Under the pieces are notes generated by a model. That model made no database searches and was not told the DNA's origin. It was given only the letters and a program-made list of their open reading frames with translations. A stretch of 64,000 nt of DNA from Solibacillus sp. FSL R7-0682 (lineage in GTDB: Bacteria > Bacillota > Bacilli > Bacillales_A > Planococcaceae). The translations under genes were made by a program, and so were the position numbers. Shown here piece after piece: positions 43,531 to 52,635 of this stretch; within the stretch, counting starts at the first letter, position 1; every line of letters starts with the position of its first letter. The stretch covers positions 639,501 to 703,500 of the forward strand of contig NZ_JBBOUI010000001.1 in NCBI RefSeq assembly GCF_038005985.1, given 5' to 3'.

Positions 43531-45060
43531 ATGTTAACCGTTCAAGAAGTGTTAAATCGGAAGCATTTCGAATCTGCAAAAGTAGTGGCAGGGAATGCTG
43601 GATTAAGCCATGTGATTAAATGGATTCATATAATGGAAGTAACCGATGTAAAGCAGTTAATAAAGGGCAATGAGTTAATCCTAACGACAGGAGTTGTTTT
43701 AAAAGATAATGAACAGGGATTTCTTCAATTTGTGAAGCAGCTTAGCAATCTGGAAGTGGCTGGACTGTGTGTAGAGTTAGGTATGTACATTGAAGTCATT
43801 CCAGAACGAGTCATTAACTTAGCAAATCAATTGGATTTTCCGATTATAGTATTTGAAGAAATCGTGCCTTTCGTCGAAATTACCCAAGACTTGCACACAG
43901 GTATCATCCATCAACAATACGATGTTTTAAAACAACTAGAAGATTACTCCCAAAAAATTAATAAGCATGTTTTAAAAGTAAATGACAAGGTGAAAATTTT
44001 GCAGTATATGCAAAAGTACCTGAATGTTAATGTTTTTTTTGAAATAAATAAAGGGACAAGTCTATCGATACCTGATAAAAAGATTGAAAATTCAAAAGAT
44101 TATATAAAAGGGCTGAATAGTAAGTATTGGGTAAGTAATGAGCTGAATTTATTCGATCAAGTGTACGGAACAATATATATTTATTCAGAGAAAAAGGAAA
44201 TTACAGATTTAGACAGTTTAATTTTAGATCGAACAGTCGTCACATTATCTCAATTTGTGTTAAGAGATTTATATATAGAAGAAAAACTTGAAAGTGAAAA
44301 CCGCAAATTTTTTGAGAAATGGTTGGATGGGCAAAATAGCAATGAAGAAATGCTGTTTTTTATAGAGGAAATTGATTGTAATTTAAAGCACAATGGCTGG
44401 ATGGTTATGATCCATCAGTTGAAAAGAAGGAATATTAAAAAAGACTTAACGAATTATAAAATAAATCTTCGCCAATCTCTACAAAAGGAAGGCTTTTACA
44501 CATTTATTGTAGAGCAATCACAATGTTTAATTTTTATCTTGAGTGATTTAGGGCAAGAAAGCACGTATAAAGAACGAATGAAACGAGCAATGAATGAAAT
44601 TATTAATCAGTATCGACTGGATACATTAATTGCGGTAGGAAAGTATGTGTACCACTACAATGAGCTAAAAGAAAGCTTTCAAACCGCTCAGGATTCTTTG
44701 CAAATTCGTATGAAGAATATGAATCTATCATATTTTTATGATGAGTTGACACTTTATCATATGGTAAAGGTACTACAAACAAATACAATTCTAATGCAAA
44801 TGGCAAAGGAAAAAATAGAAAAATTAAGTTTCTATGATCAGAAACATAACAGTAATTTAATTCAAACATTAAATATGTATTTACAATGCAATGGTTTGAA
44901 AAAAGAAACAGCCGAAAAACTATTCATTGTTCGTCAAACACTTTATCATCGTCTAGAAAAAATCGAGCAAATTATAGGCAGTGATTTCATGGAATATGAA
45001 AATCGTTTATGCCTGGAAATTATGCTTTTAATGACGAGACATAATTTTGTTGTAACATAA
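43531..45060 (+). CDS. PucR-family transcriptional regulator
   Basis: 509 residues. The N-terminal PucR-type sensory domain (about 1-125; VIKWIHIMEVTDVKQLIKGN, ELILTTG) is followed by a middle GGDEF-like/CdaR region (about 290-420) and a C-terminal PucR helix-turn-helix (YLQCNGLKKETAEKLFIVRQ, TLYHRLEKIE). Family members activate purine or other nitrogen-source catabolism genes in response to a pathway intermediate. Being divergent from the amidohydrolase and upstream of the catabolic genes, it is the likely controller of the island. ATG 43531 is chosen over TTG 43525 because GAGGGAGAGGG lies eight bases before it. Confidence 0.88.
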   Translation: MLTVQEVLNRKHFESAKVVAGNAGLSHVIKWIHIMEVTDVKQLIKGNELILTTGVVLKDNEQGFLQFVKQLSNLEVAGLCVELGMYIEVIPERVINLANQLDFPIIVFEEIVPFVEITQDLHTGIIHQQYDVLKQLEDYSQKINKHVLKVNDKVKILQYMQKYLNVNVFFEINKGTSLSIPDKKIENSKDYIKGLNSKYWVSNELNLFDQVYGTIYIYSEKKEITDLDSLILDRTVVTLSQFVLRDLYIEEKLESENRKFFEKWLDGQNSNEEMLFFIEEIDCNLKHNGWMVMIHQLKRRNIKKDLTNYKINLRQSLQKEGFYTFIVEQSQCLIFILSDLGQESTYKERMKRAMNEIINQYRLDTLIAVGKYVYHYNELKESFQTAQDSLQIRMKNMNLSYFYDELTLYHMVKVLQTNTILMQMAKEKIEKLSFYDQKHNSNLIQTLNMYLQCNGLKKETAEKLFIVRQTLYHRLEKIEQIIGSDFMEYENRLCLEIMLLMTRHNFVVT

Positions 45061-45175
45061 AAAAATGACCTTAATGTGAAATAGATAGAATCATTTATTT
45101 TACACAATGTATAATGCCCTAATCCTTCCAATAAGCGAAAATAAAAGTAAGTTCGTAAAATTAGGAGGGATGTTC

Positions 45176-46531
45176 ATGAGCCAGTCAGTGGATTATAACT
45201 GGAAAGCAAATGACGAAAAGCATGTATGGCATTCGATGAAGCCTTATAACCCAGATGCAACCTTTATCGTTGAACAGGCAGAGGGTGCTTGGTTGACAGA
45301 TATTGATGGAAATAAATACTTAGACGCCATGGCAGGTCTATGGTGTACAAATATTGGGTACGGCCGTAAAGAAATTGCGGAAGTAGCCTACGAACAAATA
45401 CTGAAAAATTCCTATACGCCATTATCCTATGGTCACACGCCTTCCATTTTATTAAGTCAAAAAATAAGTGAATTACTAGGTGATGAATATGTCGTGTTCT
45501 ATTCAAACAGTGGTTCTGAAGCGAATGAGGTAGCTTTTAAAATCGTTCGTCAATATTATCAGCAAAAAGGGGAAACGAACCGCTATAAAATTATCTCTCG
45601 TTATCGCTCTTATCATGGCAATACAATGGGTTCTCTTGCTGCAACAGGTCAAGCACAACGCAAATATAAATATGAGCCACTTGCACCTGGATTCCTACAT
45701 GTTGCGCCACCAGACCAATATCGAAATCCTGAGGAAATGGAAAGTGGCGATCCAACAACATTACCGAGTGTAAAAACGATTGACCAAACGATTACTTGGG
45801 AAATGCCAGAAACCGTGGCTGCCGTAATTATGGAGCCGATCATTACCGGTGGCGGTGTAATCGTTCCAAATGATGCATATTTGAAGGGTGTTCAAGAAGT
45901 ATGTGAAAAGCACGGTACGTTGCTCATTGTAGATGAAGTAATATGTGGCTTCGGGCGAACGGGCAAAGCATTTGGCTTCCAAAACTATGGGATTAAGCCA
46001 GATATCGTGACGATGGCAAAAGGATTAACGAGTGCCTACATGCCCCTATCCGCAACTGCAGTACGCCGCGAAATATATGAGCAATTTACAAGTAACGGTG
46101 ATTACGAGTTTTTACGTCACGTTAATACGTTTGGTGGCTCGCCTGTAGCGTGTGCAGTAGCGCTAAAAAATATTGAAATTATGGAGAGAGAAAATTTATT
46201 TGAGCAATCCGCTTTACTTGGCGAACAGCTTATGGACGATTTAAAAGAAGGTTTATCAGATCATCCATTTGTAGGAAATATCCGTGGTAAAGGGTTATTA
46301 ATCGGTATTGAACTAGTAGAGAATAAAGAGACGAAAAGCCCGCTAGATATTACGAAAGTGAACGCGGTCATTGCTTATTGCAAGGAAAAGGGATTAATTA
46401 TAGGGAAAAACGGCGTGACAGTGGCAAACTTCAATAATGTATTAACGCTATCTCCACCACTTTCCATAACGCTAGAAGAAAAGAATTTTATTGTAGATAC
46501 ATTCATCGAAGCGGTAAGTAGTATTAAGTAG
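45176..46531 (+). CDS. Class III aminotransferase (probable beta-alanine:2-oxoacid)
   Basis: 451 residues, PLP-dependent omega-aminotransferase. SNSGSEANEVAFKIVRQYY (cofactor phosphate region), LLIVDEVICGFGRTGK (Asp) and the PLP Lys in VTMAKGLTSAYMPL are present. Other members act on 4-aminobutyrate, taurine or putrescine; the adjacent pyrimidine genes and semialdehyde dehydrogenase favour beta-alanine (or 3-aminoisobutyrate), giving malonate semialdehyde. ATG 45176 has TTAGGAGGG six bases upstream; starts further left have no ribosome site. TATAAT at 45112 suggests a promoter. Twenty bases separate it from the dehydrogenase gene. Confidence 0.88.
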   Translation: MSQSVDYNWKANDEKHVWHSMKPYNPDATFIVEQAEGAWLTDIDGNKYLDAMAGLWCTNIGYGRKEIAEVAYEQILKNSYTPLSYGHTPSILLSQKISELLGDEYVVFYSNSGSEANEVAFKIVRQYYQQKGETNRYKIISRYRSYHGNTMGSLAATGQAQRKYKYEPLAPGFLHVAPPDQYRNPEEMESGDPTTLPSVKTIDQTITWEMPETVAAVIMEPIITGGGVIVPNDAYLKGVQEVCEKHGTLLIVDEVICGFGRTGKAFGFQNYGIKPDIVTMAKGLTSAYMPLSATAVRREIYEQFTSNGDYEFLRHVNTFGGSPVACAVALKNIEIMERENLFEQSALLGEQLMDDLKEGLSDHPFVGNIRGKGLLIGIELVENKETKSPLDITKVNAVIAYCKEKGLIIGKNGVTVANFNNVLTLSPPLSITLEEKNFIVDTFIEAVSSIK

Positions 46532-46550
46532 AGGGAGGAATCTAGAAAAT

Positions 46551-48068
46551 ATGACAGAGGCTGTATCTGTAAAAAAATTATCGCATTTTATTAATGGGCA
46601 GTTAGTAGAAGGGAAAAGCGGTAATTATGCAAATGTATATAATCCATCCACGGGCGAAGTGATTGCAGAAGTACCTCTTGCAACAGCAGAGGAAACACGA
46701 GAAGCGATTGAAGCAGCAAAAGTTGCTTTCCCAGCTTGGCGAGATATTTCTGTTGCTAAACGGGCAGAGGTTATCATGCGCTTTAGAAATTTGCTGACAG
46801 AAAATATGGATGAGTTACTAAATATTATTTGTACTGAAAGTGGAAAAACATTAGAAGATGCTCGAGGTGAAATAACAAGAGGATTAGAGTCTGTTGATTT
46901 GGCGATCGGTGCCCCTCATTTAGTGAAGGGAGAATACTCGGTCAACGTTGGGGGCCAAATTAATGCCTACTCAGCGAAATATCCGCTAGGGGTTGTCGCC
47001 GCCATCTCCCCTTTTAACTTCCCAATCATGGTCCCGCTGGCCCAAACATCGATGGCTGTGGCGGTTGGAAATGCAGTTATTTTAAAGGCTTCTGAAAAAG
47101 TGCCGATGACATCTTTGTATGTAAGTGAACTGTGGAAAAAGGCCGGCTTGCCAGATGGCATTTGGACGGTAGTGAATGGTAGTAAAGAGGCGGTAAATGA
47201 ATTGCTTGAAAATAAAGCGGTACAGGCAATTTCCTTCGTCGGCTCTACTCCAGTAGCTAAGTATATTTACGAAACAGGCGCGAAACATGGCAAGCGCGTA
47301 ACAGCGCTTGGTGGTGGAAAAAATAATATGGTCGTAATGCCAGATGCAGATTTGGAGCAAGTAGCGAACGCGTTTATGGGAGCAGCTTATGGCGCGGCTT
47401 CCCAACGCTGCATGGCAATTTCCACTATTATGCCAGTTGGCGAAGAGACAGCCGAGAAATTAGTAGCGATTTTAAAGGATAAGATTAATAAGCTAAAAGT
47501 TGGCAGCTACAAAGAAGAAGGGACAGATTTCGGGCCAGTAATCTCGAAAGAATCTAAAGAGAGTATAGTAAAGGCGATTGAGCTTGCAGAACAACAAGGT
47601 GCAACCATAGTGAACGATGGGCGTACATTAAATATCGTAAAAGAATCGGACGGCTACTTTTTAGGACCTACATTGTTAGATCACATAACACGAGACATGG
47701 ATATTTTCCAGCAAGAGGTTTTTGGACCGGCACGAAATGTAGTTCGGGTTGACACTTTAACCGAAGCCATTGATTTAATTAACGCGCAAGAATTAGCAAA
47801 TGGTGTAACGATATTTACAAATGATGGTGCTGCAGCGCGAAAATTTACAACGGAAATTGACGTAGGAATGGTAGGCGTAAATGTGCCAATTCCAATTCCA
47901 GTTGGTTACCACAACTTTGCTGGCTTCAAAGGTTCTCGTTTTGGTGAAGGTCATATGTTTGGACCCGATCAAGCGCGGTTCTTTACGAAAACGAAGACGG
48001 TATCAGAGCGTTGGCCTGAAGTGACAGAAAAAACCGAGTCTACTTTTGCATTCCCTAGCAATAATTAA
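46551..48068 (+). CDS. mmsA: (Methyl)malonate-semialdehyde dehydrogenase, CoA-acylating
   Basis: 505 residues, ALDH fold of the MmsA/IolA subgroup. LGGGKNNMVVMPDAD and the catalytic Cys in AASQRCMAIS are typical of CoA-dependent MmsA and not of ordinary aldehyde dehydrogenases; ISPFNFPIMVPL marks the cofactor region. It should convert malonate semialdehyde to acetyl-CoA and CO2 (or methylmalonate semialdehyde to propionyl-CoA from thymine). The same enzyme type also serves inositol and valine breakdown, so context decides the role. AGAGGGAGG precedes ATG 46551. A terminator follows. Confidence 0.9.
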   Translation: MTEAVSVKKLSHFINGQLVEGKSGNYANVYNPSTGEVIAEVPLATAEETREAIEAAKVAFPAWRDISVAKRAEVIMRFRNLLTENMDELLNIICTESGKTLEDARGEITRGLESVDLAIGAPHLVKGEYSVNVGGQINAYSAKYPLGVVAAISPFNFPIMVPLAQTSMAVAVGNAVILKASEKVPMTSLYVSELWKKAGLPDGIWTVVNGSKEAVNELLENKAVQAISFVGSTPVAKYIYETGAKHGKRVTALGGGKNNMVVMPDADLEQVANAFMGAAYGAASQRCMAISTIMPVGEETAEKLVAILKDKINKLKVGSYKEEGTDFGPVISKESKESIVKAIELAEQQGATIVNDGRTLNIVKESDGYFLGPTLLDHITRDMDIFQQEVFGPARNVVRVDTLTEAIDLINAQELANGVTIFTNDGAAARKFTTEIDVGMVGVNVPIPIPVGYHNFAGFKGSRFGEGHMFGPDQARFFTKTKTVSERWPEVTEKTESTFAFPSNN

Positions 48069-48080
48069 ATAGATAGAGAT

Positions 48081-48136
48081 GGAGCTTGCTTTGTTATTAC
48101 ATTATAGATTAGTAATAATGAACGAGCTCCTTATTT
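48081..48136 (+). terminator. Terminator after mmsA
   Basis: GGAGCT (48081) pairs with AGCTCC (48125-48130), with a further GTTATTAC/GTAATAA inner stem, followed by TTATTTACTT. Confidence 0.65.
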
Positions 48137-48509
48137 ACTTAATGTCCAACATTTCGATGCAACACATTACTATCTGTCTATTAAATACGAAGTACTCATT
48201 TAGTAGAATTACGATTATATAAAAACTACGCAAAATTTTCTGGAAACACTTGTAAAATGCTATTTCTATCGTGTATTTTTTTACAAACAGGTAATGATGT
48301 GAGAATTTATAACATATTTTAAAAGAAGTAATATACTAATTTTCTAGTTTGTATAATAGCTTTTACTCGATATGTCATGTTCTTCTAAAATAGCTAACTG
48401 AATAGAACAAGTGGCTTATAAACAGTCTGAATTTTCTGTATTGTGATTTGTTTTATCAATTCTACCAAGAATTTTTGATAAATAATTTTAACATTCAGGA
48501 GGGAAATGT
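48137..48509. other. 373-base gene-free leader region before hydA
   Basis: AT-rich, with no ORF of note. TATAAT at 48352-48357 may be a -10 box for the hydA-preTA-permease transcript, though the -35 region is weak. TTGTATAAT and TATTGTGATT resemble the ATTGTA half-sites upstream of pucR only loosely. Confidence 0.45.
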
Positions 48510-49907
48510 ATGAAGAAGTTAATAACTGGAGGAACAATTGTCACATCTGCAGATACGTATGAAGCAGATGTGCTAATTGAAGATGGCATTATAAAGCAAA
48601 TTGCATCCAGTATTCAAGATGTAGATGCGGAGATTATTGATGCAACAGGTAAGCTTATATTCCCTGGAGGCATTGATCCACATACCCACCTAGATATGCC
48701 ATTTAATAATACGGTGACAGATGATGATTGGGAGTCTGGAACGATTGCAGCAGCATTTGGTGGTACGACTACAATTATTGACTTCGTGATTAGTGCTGGA
48801 TCTCCAACGTTAATGGATGCGATCGACACATGGCATAGTAAATCGAAAAACAAGGCTGTTATCGACTACGGCTTCCACTTAATGATTGGCGATTTGAATG
48901 AGCAACGGCTAAAAGAATTACCCGAGGCACTAGAAAAGGGTGGTATCAGCTCCATTAAAGTATTTTTAGCATATGCAAAGGAATTCCAAGCATCTGACCG
49001 TACATTATTCCAAGCATTTAAAGTAGGAAAAGAGCTTGGTGCAACAGTGATGGTGCACTGTGAAAACGGTTCTGTCATCGATGAACTCGTCGAAGAAGCA
49101 AAAGCAAAAGGTAATACTGCACCAATCTATCATGCATTAACTCGTCCCCCAGAAGTTGAAGGAGAAGCTACAAAGCGTGCCATTGAACTGGCTAATTTGG
49201 CTGGTGCTCAATTGTATGTTGTCCATGTCACATGTAAAGAAGCAGTGGATGAAATTATTTCAGCCCGCAATAAAGGCTACAATGTTTTAGGTGAAACTTG
49301 TCCCCCGTATTTAGTATTAGACCAAACGGCATTAGAAAAACCAGATTTTGAAGGTGCAAAATATGTTTGGTCTCCACCATTACGCCCAATCGAACACCAA
49401 GAAGTATTATGGAATGCACTGAAGGCAAAGCAACTACAAACAATTGGCTCAGATCAATGCTCATTCAGTTTCAATGGCAAAAAATCATTAGGAAAAGATG
49501 ACTTCTCGAAGATTCCAAATGGAGGTCCGTTTATCGAGGATCGCTTCTCTGTTTTATATTCAGAAGGGGTAGAAAAAGGGCGTATTTCAGTAAATGAGTT
49601 CGTTGATATGATCTCTACTCAGTCTGCTAAGATTTTTGGGTTATTTCCACAAAAGGGGACGATTGCGGTCGGTTCAGATGCAGATATTGTTTTATTTGAT
49701 CCTTCTGTAAAACGAACAATATCCGCGAAAACCCATCATATGAATGTAGACTATAACGCATTTGAAGGTTTGGAAGTTACAGGAGAACCAATTAGTGTGT
49801 TAGTACGTGGAGACTATGTTATTAAAGAGAAAGAATTCGTAGGTAGTCTAGGAAGCGGAAAGTATATTCGCCGCGAAGTAAAGAATACAAGTAAAGTAAC
49901 TTCATAA
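48510..49907 (+). CDS. hydA: Dihydropyrimidinase
   Basis: 465 residues, cyclic amidohydrolase superfamily. The metal-binding HxH is in GGIDPHTHLDMPF near 60, the carbamylated Lys in SSIKVFLAYAKEF near 150, further His ligands in VHCEN and VHVTCKEA, and the Asp in GSDQCSF near 315. It opens dihydrouracil or dihydrothymine to N-carbamoyl-beta-alanine or its methyl derivative. Hydantoinase activity is also common in this family. AGGAGGGAAA precedes ATG 48510. It leads the run hydA-preT-preA-permease. Confidence 0.94.
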   Translation: MKKLITGGTIVTSADTYEADVLIEDGIIKQIASSIQDVDAEIIDATGKLIFPGGIDPHTHLDMPFNNTVTDDDWESGTIAAAFGGTTTIIDFVISAGSPTLMDAIDTWHSKSKNKAVIDYGFHLMIGDLNEQRLKELPEALEKGGISSIKVFLAYAKEFQASDRTLFQAFKVGKELGATVMVHCENGSVIDELVEEAKAKGNTAPIYHALTRPPEVEGEATKRAIELANLAGAQLYVVHVTCKEAVDEIISARNKGYNVLGETCPPYLVLDQTALEKPDFEGAKYVWSPPLRPIEHQEVLWNALKAKQLQTIGSDQCSFSFNGKKSLGKDDFSKIPNGGPFIEDRFSVLYSEGVEKGRISVNEFVDMISTQSAKIFGLFPQKGTIAVGSDADIVLFDPSVKRTISAKTHHMNVDYNAFEGLEVTGEPISVLVRGDYVIKEKEFVGSLGSGKYIRREVKNTSKVTS

Positions 49908-49966
49908 CGTTTAAATCTACTAAAAAAGTAATAACAAATCGCACTGGAGAGAGGGTTGTTATTAAA

Positions 49967-51304
49967 ATGAGTACGGATTTAGCAAAAAACTTTGAAGAAA
50001 TGTTTGGGGGATTAACAACATATACAGCCACTGTCGAAGCAAATCGCTGTTTATATTGCTATGACGCACCATGTATTCAAGCGTGTCCAACAAGTATTAA
50101 TATTCCAAGCTTTATAAAGAAAATTGCTTCGAATAATATGAAGGGCTCTGCTCGTGTCATTATGGAGTCCAATCCAGTTGGTGCAAGCTGTGCGCGTGTA
50201 TGTCCTACTATTGAACTTTGTGAGGGAGCATGTGTTTTAAATAGTGAGGAAAAGCCAATTCAAATAGGTCATTTACAACGCTATGCAACAGATTGGCTAC
50301 GTGCATCTAATGTTCAATTATTTACGCCAAAGCCGTTTAATGGTAAGAAAATTGCCATTATCGGTAGTGGTCCTGCTGGTTTATCCGCAGCGCGTGAATT
50401 AGCATTATTGGGTTATGGGGTGACGATTTACGAGGCAGATGAAAAGGCAGGGGGGTTAAATTACTATGGAATTGTTTCGTTCCGTTTACCACAAGACGTT
50501 GTGGAATGGGAAGTGCAACAAGTAAAAAACTTAGGTGTTGAAATAAAAACGAGCACAAAAATTGGGGAAGATGTTCTCGTTGATGAGCTACTTGCCAACT
50601 ATGATCGCATTATTGTAGCGGTTGGGATGGGGAAAGTGCCAATGCTCGGTGTTGAGGGCGAACAATTAGAAGGTGTATATGATGCAATTGATTTCGTTAA
50701 GGAATCGAAAGCTGAATTCACGGATAAAGTACTCGGTAAGAAAGTTGTTGTCATTGGGGCGGGGAATACGGCAATTGATGCTGCAACATGCTCGATCCGT
50801 TTAGGAGCAGAGCAAGTACAAATCGTTTATCGTCGAACATCAAAAGAAATGACAGCATATGATTTTGAATTCGAATTTGCCAAGCAAGATGGTGTAGAGT
50901 TTAGATGGTTATCACTCCCAAAAAAAATACTAGGTGACGAAAATGGCAAAGTAATTGGTTTAGAATGCGTGAAAATGCAATTAACTGTTGCTGAAAATGG
51001 AAAAGGCGCTTTATCGGAAATTCCTGGTTCTGAATTTTTAATTGAAACAGATGCAGTTATTCGAGCAATTGGTCAATCAAAGCATTACGAGCTAATCGAA
51101 CATTTAGGCTTAGCGAATACACGTGGTGTCATTGATGTTGACTCGGATAATTTAAAAACATCAAATACGAAAATTTATGCTTGCGGTGATGTGATTTATG
51201 GAAATGGATACGGTGAAGCAACAGTAGTATCCGCGGCACAACAAGGGAAAGATTGTGCCTACGCAATTCACAATGAGCTACATGCAAATTCAGAAAGTGC
51301 ATAG
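49967..51304 (+). CDS. preT: Dihydropyrimidine dehydrogenase subunit PreT
   Basis: 445 residues, resembling the FAD/NAD(P)-binding glutamate-synthase-small-subunit fold. N-terminal Cys clusters for two [4Fe-4S] centres (CLYCYDAPCIQACP and GASCARVCPTIELCEGAC), an FAD motif IAIIGSGPAGLSAAREL near 125 and a second nucleotide motif VVVIGAGNTAIDAA near 250. It passes electrons from NAD(P)H to PreA for uracil/thymine reduction. AGAGAGGG lies upstream of ATG 49967. Eleven bases separate it from preA. Confidence 0.94.
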   Translation: MSTDLAKNFEEMFGGLTTYTATVEANRCLYCYDAPCIQACPTSINIPSFIKKIASNNMKGSARVIMESNPVGASCARVCPTIELCEGACVLNSEEKPIQIGHLQRYATDWLRASNVQLFTPKPFNGKKIAIIGSGPAGLSAARELALLGYGVTIYEADEKAGGLNYYGIVSFRLPQDVVEWEVQQVKNLGVEIKTSTKIGEDVLVDELLANYDRIIVAVGMGKVPMLGVEGEQLEGVYDAIDFVKESKAEFTDKVLGKKVVVIGAGNTAIDAATCSIRLGAEQVQIVYRRTSKEMTAYDFEFEFAKQDGVEFRWLSLPKKILGDENGKVIGLECVKMQLTVAENGKGALSEIPGSEFLIETDAVIRAIGQSKHYELIEHLGLANTRGVIDVDSDNLKTSNTKIYACGDVIYGNGYGEATVVSAAQQGKDCAYAIHNELHANSESA

Positions 51305-51315
51305 GGGGATTTCAA

Positions 51316-52599
51316 ATGGCAGATTTAAATATAAATTTTGCTGGTATAAAGTCACCAAATCCATTTTGGCTAGCATCGGCACCACCTACAAACTCGGGCT
51401 ATCAAGTTCAACGTGCATTTGAGGCCGGATGGGGAGGAGCTGTTTGGAAAACGTTGGGAGATCCAATATTGAATGTTTCCTCACGTTTTGCAGCGGTAGG
51501 CTTTAATGGGCAAAAAGTAGCGGGCTTTAACAACATTGAGTTAATTACGGACCGTCCATTAGAAGTAAATTTAAAAGAAATTTACGAAACGAAGAAAAGG
51601 TTTCCGAATCATGCAATCATTGCTTCATTAATGGTTGAGCCAAAAGCAGAGAAGTGGCATGAAATCGTAAAGAAAGTTCAAGATGTAGGTGTAGATGGCT
51701 TTGAGTTGAACTTTGGCTGTCCTCACGGGATGGCAGAACGCGGAATGGGTGCAGCTTCAGGGCAAGTACCAGAATTGGTTGAAAAGCAAACTTATTGGGC
51801 AAAAGAATATGCAGAAGTACCTGTCATTGTTAAGTTGACACCTAACATTACGGATATTACAGTGACTGCAGAAGCGGCAGTTCGTGGTGGTGCAGATGCT
51901 ATTAGTATGATTAATACGATTAATAGCTTAGCGGGTGTTGATTTAAATTCATGGAACACAATTCCGCACGTTGGTAATAAAGGTGCCCATGGTGGATATT
52001 GCGGTCCAGCGGTTAAACCGATTGCGCTTAATATGGTTGGGGAATGTGCAAGAAATCCATTCATTAACGTACCGATTTCAGGGATCGGAGGCATTTCAAA
52101 TTGGCAAGATGCTGCGGAATTTATATTAATGGGTTCTTCGAGTGTGCAAATTTGTACAGCTGCTATGCATCATGGATTCAGCATTGTTGAAGATATGATT
52201 GATGGTTTAAATAATTATTTAGATGAAAAAGGATTAGCTTCAGTAATGGATCTTGTTGGGAAAACTGTTCCAAAATATTCTGATTGGGGTGATTTAGATT
52301 TAAATTATAAGGTTGTCGCAGAAATTAATAATGACATTTGTATTAATTGTAATAAGTGTCATATCGCTTGCGAAGATACGTCTCATCAATGTATCGATTT
52401 ATATTCAGAAAATGGGCGCCCGATGTTAAAAGTTCGTGAAGAGGACTGTGTAGGCTGTAATTTATGCTCGATTGTCTGTCCAGCGGAAGGGGCAATTACG
52501 ATGAAGGAATTGCCACATACACAGCCACCAATGACATGGAACGAAAGACAAACGTTAATTACGCAATTTAGTGCAAGTAGTTCAAATGTTGTCCGTTAA
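51316..52599 (+). CDS. preA: Dihydropyrimidine dehydrogenase catalytic subunit PreA
   Basis: 427 residues. An FMN-binding dihydroorotate-dehydrogenase-like barrel (ASAPPTNSGYQVQRAFEAGW at the start, ELNFGCPHGMAERGMGAA with the active-site Cys region near 140, ISGIGGISNW) is followed by a C-terminal ferredoxin domain with CINCNKCHIACED and CVGCNLCSIVCPAEGAI. Together with PreT it reduces uracil and thymine to their 5,6-dihydro forms. PreT and PreA correspond to the two halves of the mammalian enzyme DPYD. Confidence 0.95.
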   Translation: MADLNINFAGIKSPNPFWLASAPPTNSGYQVQRAFEAGWGGAVWKTLGDPILNVSSRFAAVGFNGQKVAGFNNIELITDRPLEVNLKEIYETKKRFPNHAIIASLMVEPKAEKWHEIVKKVQDVGVDGFELNFGCPHGMAERGMGAASGQVPELVEKQTYWAKEYAEVPVIVKLTPNITDITVTAEAAVRGGADAISMINTINSLAGVDLNSWNTIPHVGNKGAHGGYCGPAVKPIALNMVGECARNPFINVPISGIGGISNWQDAAEFILMGSSSVQICTAAMHHGFSIVEDMIDGLNNYLDEKGLASVMDLVGKTVPKYSDWGDLDLNYKVVAEINNDICINCNKCHIACEDTSHQCIDLYSENGRPMLKVREEDCVGCNLCSIVCPAEGAITMKELPHTQPPMTWNERQTLITQFSASSSNVVR

Positions 52600-52635
52600 T
52601 TCGCTTTACAAAATCTAAAGAGATGAGGTGTAGCC